Assembly (NCBI GenBank): GCA_938036405.1
Contig: CALHPT010000227.1
Span: 1 to 7,457 of the forward strand
DNA from: an uncultured Tannerella sp.
GTDB taxonomy: Bacteria; Bacteroidota; Bacteroidia; Bacteroidales; Tannerellaceae
Length of the DNA: 7,457 nucleotides
Reading direction: 5' to 3'
Below are positions 1 through 5,936 of the stretch, in pieces. The notes below the pieces were generated by a model, which saw nothing but the letters and a program-made list of their open reading frames with translations, did not search any database and had not been told where the DNA came from. The translations under genes were made by a program, and so were the position numbers. Every line of letters begins with the position of its first letter. The first letter of the stretch is position 1.

Positions 1-50
1 GGGCGCAGCCCGTAACTACCGCGGCTTTAGCCGTATAACTACCCCTATTC
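1..50 (+). promoter_or_regulatory. Left-edge leader of the oxidoreductase gene with small hairpin
   Basis: Only 50 bases precede the first start codon, so any promoter probably lies outside the window. The stretch holds two degenerate direct copies, CCCGTAACTACC at 9-20 and GCCGTATAACTACC at 30-43. Between them is a small inverted repeat, CGGCTTTAGCCG at 22-33, with a 4-bp stem and 4-base loop, or 5 bp with a 2-base loop. No Shine-Dalgarno-like purine run precedes the ATG; the last 17 bases before it contain no G. No TAnnTTTG box is seen. It may be the tail of an upstream gene's trailer or simply the 5' leader; the sequence does not decide. Confidence 0.3.
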
Positions 51-1547
51 ATGCACGACATCATCATCATCGGCAGCGGTCTGGGCGGACTCGTCTCCGG
101 CGCCATCCTCGCACGGCGTGGCATGAGCGTCTGCGTCCTCGAGCAGCACACCCAGGCCGGCGGCTGCCTCCAGTCCTTCCGCCGCGGTGGCGCCACGTTC
201 GACACCGGCTTCCACTGCGTCGGCGGACTCCGTCCCGGCGAAGTGCTCCATCCCTACTTCCGCCACCTGCGCCTGCTCGACCTCCCCTGGGTGCAGATGG
301 ACGAGGCGTGTTTTGAGGAGATACATATCGGTGACGATGTCTACGCCTTTGCGCAGGGTCGCGAACGCTTCATCGAGACCCTCGCGGAGCGTTTCCCCGC
401 CGAGCGCACCGGCCTCAACGCGTTCATGGACATGCTCGAAAGCACGGGCCACTCGCTTCGCCACCTCTTCGACGACGCCGACACCGCCCGCGATCACACG
501 CGTGAGCGCTTCGGTCAGTCGGCCTACGCCTTCCTCCAGCGCACTATCGCCGACCCTCGCCTGCGCAGCGTCCTCTCCGGCGCATCGATGAAGATGGAGC
601 TTCACGCCGACGCCCTGCCGCTCTACACCTTCGCCCAGATCAACAACTCCTACATCCAAAGCGCCTGGCGACTGCGCGGCGGTGGCGAGCCTATCGTCCG
701 CCGACTCGTCGAGCAGATCGAGGCTGCCGGCGGCACAGTCCGCACCCGTGCCTGCGTCACGCGACTCATCGCCGCCGACGGTCGCCTCACCGCGGCCGAG
801 CTCTCCGACGGCGAACGCGTCGAGGGTCGCACCTTCATCTCCGACATCCACCCCGCGCTCACCGTCGGGCTCATCCCGTCCGACAGCGGCCTCCTCCGAC
901 GGGTCTACCGCCAGCGCATCGAGTCGCTCCGAAACACGTTCGGCTTCTTCACCCTGCACGTCCACGCGCCCCACACCCCCATCCCATACCTCAACCGTAA
1001 CGTCAGCATCTACGACGGCTACGAATCGCTCTGGCACAACGACCGCAGCGAGATCTCCCCCAGCTATCTCATCTCCTGCCGTCCGCCGGACGCGCCCGAC
1101 TCGCGCACCGTCACCACGCTCGACGTCCTGCACCCCATCACGCCCAGTATCAACAGCCTCCTCCCTTGGGACACCAAGCATTATGCGCAAAACCCCAGAT
1201 ACACCGCTTGGAAGTCCGTATCGGCGGAGCTATGTGAGCAGAGACTCCGCGAACACGTCGCCCTCCCGCCCGGCTTTACCATCGAGCGCGTGACCACCTC
1301 CACGCCCCGGACTTACCATCGCTACACCGGTACGCCCTACGGCTCAGCTTACGGCATCCGCCGTGACTGTCGCGACCTGCCGCGCACGCTCCTCTCGCCG
1401 CGCACCCCCATCCCGAACCTCCTCCAGACAGGCCAGAGCGTGAACGTGCACGGTGTGCTCGGCGTCACCGTCACCGCCTTCCTCACCTCGGCCGAGCTTC
1501 TCGGTCGCGAGACGGTGCGCCGTATGCTGGTGGGGGAGGAGGGGTGA
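51..1547 (+). CDS. NAD(P)/FAD-dependent oxidoreductase, phytoene desaturase / retinol saturase-like
   Basis: This 498-residue protein belongs to the COG1233-type flavoprotein family (carotenoid desaturases, carotenoid isomerases, all-trans-retinol 13,14-reductases), which oxidise, isomerise or saturate conjugated polyenes. Visible evidence: an N-terminal Rossmann FAD site (IIIIGSGLGG, residues 4-13) ending with an acidic residue at E31 (VLEQH), then AGGCLQSFRRGG (36-47) and the FDTGFHCVGG segment (50-59). The C-terminal FAD-closing motif LLQTGQSVNVHGVLGV lies at 457-472, followed by a helix to the end. The length is typical of the family, with no signal peptide or transmembrane segment. The ATG at 51 puts the nucleotide-binding strand directly at the N-terminus, as expected. 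No carotenoid, aryl-polyene or flexirubin genes are visible nearby, so the substrate cannot be assigned; partners could lie left of the window. The family is clear, the reaction is not. Confidence 0.85.
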   Translation: MHDIIIIGSGLGGLVSGAILARRGMSVCVLEQHTQAGGCLQSFRRGGATFDTGFHCVGGLRPGEVLHPYFRHLRLLDLPWVQMDEACFEEIHIGDDVYAFAQGRERFIETLAERFPAERTGLNAFMDMLESTGHSLRHLFDDADTARDHTRERFGQSAYAFLQRTIADPRLRSVLSGASMKMELHADALPLYTFAQINNSYIQSAWRLRGGGEPIVRRLVEQIEAAGGTVRTRACVTRLIAADGRLTAAELSDGERVEGRTFISDIHPALTVGLIPSDSGLLRRVYRQRIESLRNTFGFFTLHVHAPHTPIPYLNRNVSIYDGYESLWHNDRSEISPSYLISCRPPDAPDSRTVTTLDVLHPITPSINSLLPWDTKHYAQNPRYTAWKSVSAELCEQRLREHVALPPGFTIERVTTSTPRTYHRYTGTPYGSAYGIRRDCRDLPRTLLSPRTPIPNLLQTGQSVNVHGVLGVTVTAFLTSAELLGRETVRRMLVGEEG

Positions 1548-1588
1548 ACCCTTGCACAAATCGAACGGGCAGGCACGCGGCTTTCCCT

Positions 1589-1617
1589 CCCCCCCAAGTG
1601 ACTGCGCGGGCGGGGGG
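1589..1617 (+). terminator. C-run/G-run hairpin after the oxidoreductase gene
   Basis: Seven consecutive C at 1589-1595 can pair with six consecutive G at 1612-1617 across a 16-base loop, about 40 bases after the stop codon at 1547. There is no T-run directly behind it, so it is not a canonical intrinsic terminator. It could still stop or pause RNA polymerase, or protect the 3' end. The next recognisable element is the glyA promoter candidate 15 bases downstream. Confidence 0.3.
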
Positions 1618-1631
1618 CGCCTGAGGTGCAC

Positions 1632-1661
1632 TTTGCGGATATTAAAATCAGGGTACTTTTA
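1632..1661 (+). promoter_or_regulatory. Putative Bacteroidetes-type promoter for glyA
   Basis: A TTTG at 1632-1635 (candidate -33 element) is followed 18 bases later by TACTTTTA at 1654-1661, which matches the Bacteroidetes -7 consensus TAnnTTTG at all but the last fixed base. The spacing is close to the usual 19-21 bases. Transcription would start near 1668, leaving an A/T-rich leader of about 60 bases before the glyA ATG at 1731. No Shine-Dalgarno sequence is visible, which is normal in this phylum. The assignment is by consensus only. Confidence 0.55.
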
Positions 1662-1730
1662 CGCCCCGTTAAAGAATCAATAATCACTATTCAAGTCACG
1701 TAAGACGTAATCATAAAACAGAATTTCCAA

Positions 1731-3011
1731 ATGAAACGAGACAAAGCAATCTTCGAGATTATCGAACGCGAACACCAGCGTCAGCTGAAAGGTATTGAGT
1801 TGATCGCCTCTGAGAATTTCGTCAGCGACGAGGTCATGCAGGCCATGGGCAGCTGCCTGACGAACAAGTACGCCGAAGGATACCCCGGCAAGCGCTATTA
1901 TGGCGGCTGCGAGGTGGTGGACGAGAGCGAAACGCTGGCTATCGAACGGCTGAAGAAGCTCTTCGGCGCTGAATGGGCCAACGTGCAGCCGCACTCCGGA
2001 GCACAGGCTAACGCCGCTGTCTTCCTGACCGTGCTTAACGCCGGAGATACCTTCCTCGGCCTCAACCTCTCGCACGGCGGACACCTCTCGCACGGTTCGC
2101 CCGTCAACAGCTCGGGCATCCTCTATCGCGCCCTGGAGTACAACGTGAAGGAGGACACGGGCCGCGTGGACTACGACCAGATGGAAGAAGTGGCCCTCCG
2201 CGAGCGTCCGAAACTGATCGTCGGCGGTGCCTCGGCCTACTCCCGCGACTGGGACTACAAGCGCATGCGTGAGATCGCCGACAAGATCGGTGCCCTGCTC
2301 ATGATCGACATGGCACACCCCGCCGGACTCGTCGCTGCCGGACTGCTCAACAACCCGCTTCAGTACGCCCACATCGTCACCTCGACGACCCACAAAACCC
2401 TGCGTGGACCGCGCGGCGGTGTCATCCTTCTCGGCAAGGACTTCGACAACCCGTGGGGCAAGAAGACGCCGAAGGGCGAGGTGAAGAAGATGTCGCAGCT
2501 GCTCGACTCAGCCGTCTTCCCCGGCATCCAGGGCGGACCGCTGGAGCACGTCATTGCCGCCAAGGCCGTGGCCTTCGAGGAGGCCCTGCAACCCGAATAC
2601 AAGACCTACCAGACGCAGGTGAAGAAGAACGCCGCCGTCATGGCCCAGGCCTTCGTCGACAAGGGGTACAAGATCATCTCCGGCGGAACGGACAACCACA
2701 GCATGCTCATCGACCTGCGCACGAAGTTCCCCGATCTCACCGGTAAGGTGGCCGAGAAGGCGCTCGTGGCCGCAGACATCACGGTGAACAAGAACATGGT
2801 GCCATTCGACAGCCGCTCGCCGTTCCAGACCTCCGGTATCCGTATCGGTACCCCGGCCATCACCACCCGTGGTGCTAAGGAGTCGCTCATGGGCGAGATC
2901 GTTGAGATGGTCGACACCGTGCTCTCCGCTCCGACGTGCGACACCACCATCGCCTCCGTTCGCGAGAAGGTGAACCACACGATGAAGGAGTACCCCATTT
3001 TCGCTTGGTAA
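1731..3011 (+). CDS. glyA: Serine hydroxymethyltransferase
   Basis: GlyA is a cytosolic PLP enzyme that interconverts serine plus tetrahydrofolate with glycine plus 5,10-methylene-tetrahydrofolate. It is a main source of one-carbon units for purine, thymidylate and methionine synthesis. The 426 residues carry the full set of family marks: IELIASENF (22-30), KYAEGYPGKRYYGG (46-59) with the active-site tyrosines, NLSHGGHLSHGS (112-123), the IDMAHPAGL strand with D193 and H196 that contact PLP, and the Schiff-base lysine K222 in TSTTHKTLRGPRGG. The substrate-carboxylate arginine is R371 (TSGIRIGTPA). A short insertion, DNPWGKKTPKGE at 239-250, before LLDSAVFPGIQGGP is of the kind I associate with Bacteroidetes GlyA. 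The start gives the standard N-terminus. Codons look uniform and the gene is intact. It appears monocistronic, with its own promoter candidate and a strong terminator. Confidence 0.97.
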   Translation: MKRDKAIFEIIEREHQRQLKGIELIASENFVSDEVMQAMGSCLTNKYAEGYPGKRYYGGCEVVDESETLAIERLKKLFGAEWANVQPHSGAQANAAVFLTVLNAGDTFLGLNLSHGGHLSHGSPVNSSGILYRALEYNVKEDTGRVDYDQMEEVALRERPKLIVGGASAYSRDWDYKRMREIADKIGALLMIDMAHPAGLVAAGLLNNPLQYAHIVTSTTHKTLRGPRGGVILLGKDFDNPWGKKTPKGEVKKMSQLLDSAVFPGIQGGPLEHVIAAKAVAFEEALQPEYKTYQTQVKKNAAVMAQAFVDKGYKIISGGTDNHSMLIDLRTKFPDLTGKVAEKALVAADITVNKNMVPFDSRSPFQTSGIRIGTPAITTRGAKESLMGEIVEMVDTVLSAPTCDTTIASVREKVNHTMKEYPIFAW

Positions 3012-3019
3012 ACACATCT

Positions 3020-3040
3020 CCCCCCTTGGGGGGCCTTTGT
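3020..3040 (+). terminator. glyA: Short GC hairpin directly after glyA
   Basis: Eight bases past the glyA stop, CCCCCC (3020-3025), TT, GGGGGG (3028-3033) forms a stem of 5-6 bp, followed by CCTTTGTTT. The loop is too tight for all six pairs and the T-tract is interrupted, so this is probably an accessory or partial terminator in front of the stronger hairpin about 25 bases further on. Confidence 0.4.
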
Positions 3041-3056
3041 TTAGTTAGATGATTTG

Positions 3057-3099
3057 TGGCATGCTTCCCGCATCGGTCGGGGGGCATGCCATTCTTTTG
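3057..3099 (+). terminator. glyA: Strong intrinsic terminator of glyA
   Basis: TGGCATGC (3057-3064) pairs perfectly with GCATGCCA (3084-3091). The stem continues inward through two T-G wobble pairs (3065-3066 with 3082-3083) and CCCG (3067-3070) with CGGG (3078-3081), closing on a 7-base loop. That makes a 14-bp stem. The following TTCTTTTG (3092-3099) is the U-tract on the + strand. This is the best intrinsic terminator in the window, and it separates glyA from the repeat array that begins 16 bases later. Confidence 0.8.
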
Positions 3100-3114
3100 G
3101 GGTGACTCTATGCC

Positions 3115-3302
3115 GAAACCGCTCGGGAACGGTCTAGAAACCGTGTTTCTGCGGTGAAACCGCTCGGTAACGATCCGGAAACCGTGTTTCTGCGGTGAAA
3201 CCGCTCGGTAACGATCCAGAAACCGTGTTTCTGCGGTGAAACCGTTCGGTAATGGTTCAGAAACCGTGTTTCTGCGTTGAAACCGTTCGGGAATGGTCCA
3301 GA
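3115..3302. repeat. Tandem array of 41-bp units, about 4.6 copies
   Basis: Head-to-tail units start at 3115, 3156, 3197, 3238 and 3279; the last breaks off after 24 bases at 3302. Each unit begins GAAACCG, has a variable middle (TCGG at unit positions 9-12), then an invariant second half GAAACCGTGTTTCTGCG at unit positions 23-39; only unit 2 has a G instead of A just before it. Units 2 and 3 differ at one base. Unit 1 differs from unit 3 at three, and unit 4 differs from unit 3 at five. Every unit contains GAAACCG twice, plus small palindromes. The period is not divisible by three and there is no variable spacer, so it is neither coding nor CRISPR. It fills the gap between the glyA terminator and a promoter box for the mannosyltransferase. 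The function is unknown: a neutral minisatellite, a protein-binding array or a nucleoid site are all possible. Confidence 0.95.
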
Positions 3303-3356
3303 TCCGAGCCTATGCGCGCCGCAGGGGGGCGTAAAAGGGGCGCCCAACAATCTTTC

Positions 3357-3364
3357 TACTTTTG
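3357..3364 (+). promoter_or_regulatory. Putative -7 box for the mannosyltransferase gene
   Basis: TACTTTTG at 3357-3364 is an exact match to the Bacteroidetes -7 consensus TAnnTTTG, 92 bases before the ATG at 3456. No TTTG or TTG stands at the -33 distance; that place is occupied by a purine run around 3331-3340. A promoter here may therefore be weak or activator-dependent. The 41-bp array ends 54 bases upstream, placing it where an activator or repressor could act. This is a consensus match only. Confidence 0.45.
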
Positions 3365-3455
3365 GCCCGTGAAAATCAAAGAAGAAAACAGGGCACACGT
3401 TCCTCCCTCCGACCAACGCGCGGCGGGAGACGCCCGACAAACAATAAACCTCAGT

Positions 3456-4202
3456 ATGGAAACGGACAGCATCGTCATTATCCCGACGTACAACGAAAAA
3501 GAGAACATCGAAAACATTCTCCGCGTCGTCTTCGGCCTGGAGAAAGCCTTCCACGTATTGATCATCGACGACGGATCGCCCGACGGGACGGCCGACATCG
3601 TCAAACGCCTCCAGCGCGAGTTTCCCGGGCAGCTGCATCTGGTCGAACGCAGCGGCAAGCAGGGCCTCGGCACGGCCTACATCCGCGGTTTTAAGTGGGC
3701 CATCGAGCACGGCTACGACTTCGTCTTTGAGATGGATGCCGACTTCAGCCACAACCCCCAAGACCTGCTCCGGCTCTACGCCGCCTGCACCGAACAGGGC
3801 GCCGACGTAGCCGTCGGATCGCGCTACTGCAACGGCGTGAACGTGGTCAACTGGCCCCTCGGGCGTGTGCTCATGTCGTACTACGCCTCGGCCTACGTCC
3901 GCTTCGTCACCGGCCTCAAGGTGCACGATACCACCGCCGGATTCAAGTGCTACCGCCGCCAGGTGCTCGAAACCATCGAGCTCGACAAGATCCGTTTCAA
4001 GGGCTACGCCTTCCAGATCGAAATGAAATACACCGCCCACCGCTGCGGGTTCAAGATCGTAGAGGTACCCATCGTCTTCGTCAACCGCGTGCTGGGGACA
4101 TCCAAAATGAACTCATCCATCTTCGGCGAGGCGCTCTTCGGTGTGCTACGGCTCAAGTGGCAGGGTTTCTTCAGGAAATACCCACAGAAGAAAATCGGAT
4201 AA
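3456..4202 (+). CDS. Polyprenol-phosphate mannosyltransferase (family 2 glycosyltransferase, DPM1-like)
   Basis: The protein probably transfers mannose from GDP-mannose to a polyprenyl phosphate at the cytoplasmic membrane face, making the lipid-linked donor for periplasmic mannosylation. In its 248 residues one sees the GT-A fold start SIVIIPTYNEKENI (5-18), nucleotide-binding DDGSPDGT (38-45), KQGLGTAYIRGFKWA (68-82), the metal-binding DAD at 94-96 in EMDADFSHNP, GSRY (121-124) and DTTAGFKCYRR (158-168). These motifs match the DPM1 group more closely than general GT2 enzymes. There are no C-terminal transmembrane helices or GtrA domain, so it is the short soluble or peripheral form. The frame stays open upstream to an ATG at 3252, but that start lies in the repeat array and would add 68 non-conserved residues. 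The ATG at 3456 gives the standard N-terminus. Bacteroidales use mannose in O-glycans of secreted proteins, a plausible but unproven role. Confidence 0.88.
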   Translation: METDSIVIIPTYNEKENIENILRVVFGLEKAFHVLIIDDGSPDGTADIVKRLQREFPGQLHLVERSGKQGLGTAYIRGFKWAIEHGYDFVFEMDADFSHNPQDLLRLYAACTEQGADVAVGSRYCNGVNVVNWPLGRVLMSYYASAYVRFVTGLKVHDTTAGFKCYRRQVLETIELDKIRFKGYAFQIEMKYTAHRCGFKIVEVPIVFVNRVLGTSKMNSSIFGEALFGVLRLKWQGFFRKYPQKKIG

Positions 4203-4217
4203 ACAACCCGTAAACGC

Positions 4218-4264
4218 GCGGGGGCGCACATCCTCAGAATGGACGCGCCCCCCGTTCTTTTTGC
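4218..4264 (+). terminator. Intrinsic terminator after the mannosyltransferase gene
   Basis: GGGGGCGC (4220-4227) pairs with GCGCCCCC (4245-4252) to form an 8-bp GC-only stem over a 17-base loop. The loop can add a TCC/GGA mini-stem. GTTCTTTTTG follows at 4254-4263 as a U-tract. The stem starts 17 bases past the stop codon at 4202. It should end most transcripts before pyrC, although some read-through into pyrC cannot be excluded because no clear pyrC promoter is visible. Confidence 0.7.
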
Positions 4265-4333
4265 CCATACCCCATCCTAATCCCCCTCGTCACTACTACT
4301 CACTACTTCCTCCCACTACTACTCACTACTTAT
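4264..4333 (+). promoter_or_regulatory. pyrC: C-rich, almost G-free leader of pyrC (possible Rho-loading site)
   Basis: The 70 bases before the pyrC start contain one G (4289) and 33 C, with many YC steps, and should be largely unstructured in RNA. There is no Shine-Dalgarno sequence. No TTTG/TAnnTTTG pair is found here. C-rich, G-poor RNA is the known signature of Rho utilisation sites, so conditional termination ahead of pyrC is one reading. An open ribosome landing region is another. Composition is observed; function is inference. Confidence 0.35.
4291..4331 (+). repeat. pyrC: Perfect 18-bp direct repeat abutting the pyrC start
   Basis: CACTACTACTCACTACTT occurs at 4291-4308 and again without change at 4314-4331, separated by CCTCC (period 23). 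The second copy ends two bases before the pyrC ATG at 4334. Each copy is itself made of short CACTACT/ACTACT steps, so slippage could create or alter it. Its position in the ribosome landing area means copy-number change could affect pyrC translation. Confidence 0.9.
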
Positions 4334-5671
4334 ATGAAGATATTGATTCAAGACGCCGTGATCATCAACGAGGGACGCTCGTTTATCGGATCGGTACTGA
4401 TCGACGGCGCATTCGTCGCCGCGGTCTATGAAGAAGGCGAGACGCCGCGCGTGGACGGCGCCACCGTGATCAACGCCCGCGGCCAATGGCTGCTGCCCGG
4501 CGTGATCGACGACCATGTGCATTTCCGCGAACCCGGCATGACGCACAAAGGCACCATCGCCAGCGAGAGTCGCGCGGCCGTGGCCGGCGGCGTGACCACC
4601 TTCATGGACATGCCCAACACGAACCCCAAGACCGTCACACGGCGCGAATGGGAGTGGAAGATGGAGCGCGCGGCGGAGACATCGGCCGCTAACTACGCCT
4701 TCTATTTCGGCGGATCGGACAACAACGCCGACGAGATCCGTCGCCTCAATCCCGCCCATGTGCCCGGCCTCAAGCTCTTCCTCGGATCATCCACCGGCAA
4801 CGGCGCCATGAACGGCGACACCGTTCGCCGCATCTTCGGCGAGACCGACCTGCCCATCGCCGTCCACGCCGAAGAAGAATCCATCATCGAGCGCAATCGC
4901 GAGCGCTACGTCAACCTCATGGGCGAGGATCTCCCGCCCGCTTTCCACTCCAAGATCCGCGACGCCGAAGCCTGCTACGCCTCCTCGGCGCGCGTAGTCG
5001 AGTTGGCCGACAAGATGGGCGTGCGCCTGCACGTGCTCCACGTCTCCACCGAGCGCGAGCTCTCCCTCTTCGCCACCGGTCGGCCGTTGACGGAGAAGAA
5101 GATCACGGCCGAGGTCTGCGTGCATCACCTCTGGTTCACCGACGCCGATTATGCCACCTACGGCAACCGCATCAAGTGGAACCCCTCGATCAAGTCGTCC
5201 GACGACCGCGAGGCCCTTCGTCACGCCCTCCTTACGGGTGCCATTGACATCGTCGCCACCGATCACGCGCCGCATTTGCCGGCCGAGAAAGAAGGATCGT
5301 GCCTCACGGCCGCATCTGGTGGGCCAATGGTGCAGCATACGTTGGTGGCTATGCTAGAGTTGGCCGCGCGCGGGGTCCTGACGCGTGAGCAGGTGGTGCA
5401 GAAGATGGCGCACAATCCCGCCGACCTTTTCCACATCGACCGCCGCGGTTACATCCGCCCGGGCTATTACGCCGATCTCGTGCTGGTCGACCCGGCGTCG
5501 CCGTGGCAGGTCACGCGCGAGAATTTGCTCTACCACTGCGGGTGGTCGCCGATGGAGGGGCAGACGTTCCAGCACGCCGTGCGGATGACGTTCGTCAACG
5601 GTCAGCCGGCCTATGCTGACGGTCGCGTGTCCGACACGGTGCGAGGCATGGCCGCGCAATTCGTCCGCTAA
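4334..5671 (+). CDS. pyrC: Dihydroorotase (class I)
   Basis: Dihydroorotase closes N-carbamoyl-L-aspartate to L-dihydroorotate, the third step of de novo pyrimidine synthesis in the cytoplasm. The 445-residue protein has the amidohydrolase layout: an N-terminal beta domain leading to GVIDDHVHFREPGMTHKG (56-73), with metal ligands H61 and H63 and substrate arginine R65. MDMPNTNP (91-98) carries the substrate-contacting asparagine. GLKLFLGSSTGNG (145-157) holds K147, the expected carboxylated bridging lysine. Other ligands are H178 (IAVHAEEE), H236 (HVLHVSTE) and the catalytic D310 in VATDHAPH. All key residues are present, arguing for an active class I enzyme rather than an inactive paralogue. 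Length and start are typical of Bacteroidetes enzymes. Allantoinase and hydantoinase are relatives, but the FREPG and PNTNP motifs favour dihydroorotase. No other pyrimidine genes are adjacent. Confidence 0.93.
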   Translation: MKILIQDAVIINEGRSFIGSVLIDGAFVAAVYEEGETPRVDGATVINARGQWLLPGVIDDHVHFREPGMTHKGTIASESRAAVAGGVTTFMDMPNTNPKTVTRREWEWKMERAAETSAANYAFYFGGSDNNADEIRRLNPAHVPGLKLFLGSSTGNGAMNGDTVRRIFGETDLPIAVHAEEESIIERNRERYVNLMGEDLPPAFHSKIRDAEACYASSARVVELADKMGVRLHVLHVSTERELSLFATGRPLTEKKITAEVCVHHLWFTDADYATYGNRIKWNPSIKSSDDREALRHALLTGAIDIVATDHAPHLPAEKEGSCLTAASGGPMVQHTLVAMLELAARGVLTREQVVQKMAHNPADLFHIDRRGYIRPGYYADLVLVDPASPWQVTRENLLYHCGWSPMEGQTFQHAVRMTFVNGQPAYADGRVSDTVRGMAAQFVR

Positions 5672-5820
5672 CAGAAAAGATAGGCCTCACAAATCATCAA
5701 AACATGTTGTAGAACAGTTGCAAATGTTTGCTGGCCTACCGACTTTGCCCCTTCTTTGCGACCAGATAACCAAAACAATCTTTTGCGCCTTAGCCCTGAT
5801 ACCTCAAAATTTGGAGTTTT

Positions 5821-5863
5821 GGCAAAAGCGACCTTCGAAATGAAGATCGCTTTTGTCTTTTTA
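5821..5863 (+). terminator. pyrC: Intrinsic terminator of pyrC
   Basis: GGCAAAAGCGA (5821-5831) pairs with TCGCTTTTGTC (5847-5857), 11 pairs including one G-T wobble. After a C/A mismatch comes an inner CTTC/GAAG stem (5833-5836 with 5842-5845) and a 5-base loop. TTTTTA follows at 5858-5863. The T-run on the + strand side fits a pyrC terminator placed about 150 bases past the stop codon at 5671. The minus-strand side has no T-run. Confidence 0.75.
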
Positions 5864-5936
5864 TAACGGTTCGTATCATCGAAGACAGAGTGTGGGGGCA
5901 TCGACGCTCGTCGGAGTATGGATCCCGAGATGTTCA

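Noticed and set aside
45..1190. Long open frame of 381 codons antisense to the oxidoreductase gene
   Set aside because: The sense frame has clear flavoprotein motifs. The antisense product is a low-complexity V/G/A/E/D-rich string with no motif, the usual shadow of a GC-rich gene with biased third positions.
3115..3302. CRISPR array
   Set aside because: Units are contiguous at 41 bp with all positions conserved between copies, there are no unique spacers, and no cas genes are in view.
3252..3455. N-terminal extension of the mannosyltransferase from the ATG at 3252
   Set aside because: It would begin inside the repeat array and upstream of the promoter-like box. The 68 added residues show no conservation, and the family begins at the SIVIIPTYNE strand.
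3108..4040. Minus-strand frame of 310 codons through the repeat array and mannosyltransferase
   Set aside because: The 41-bp period is not a multiple of three, so the repeats are read in different frames in each unit. The rest is antisense to a clear glycosyltransferase.
4239..4280. Possible 13-codon leader peptide ahead of pyrC (ATG at 4239, stop at 4278-4280)
   Set aside because: It starts inside the terminator loop, has no ribosome-binding signal, and the terminator precedes rather than follows its T-rich codons, unlike a pyrBI-type attenuator.
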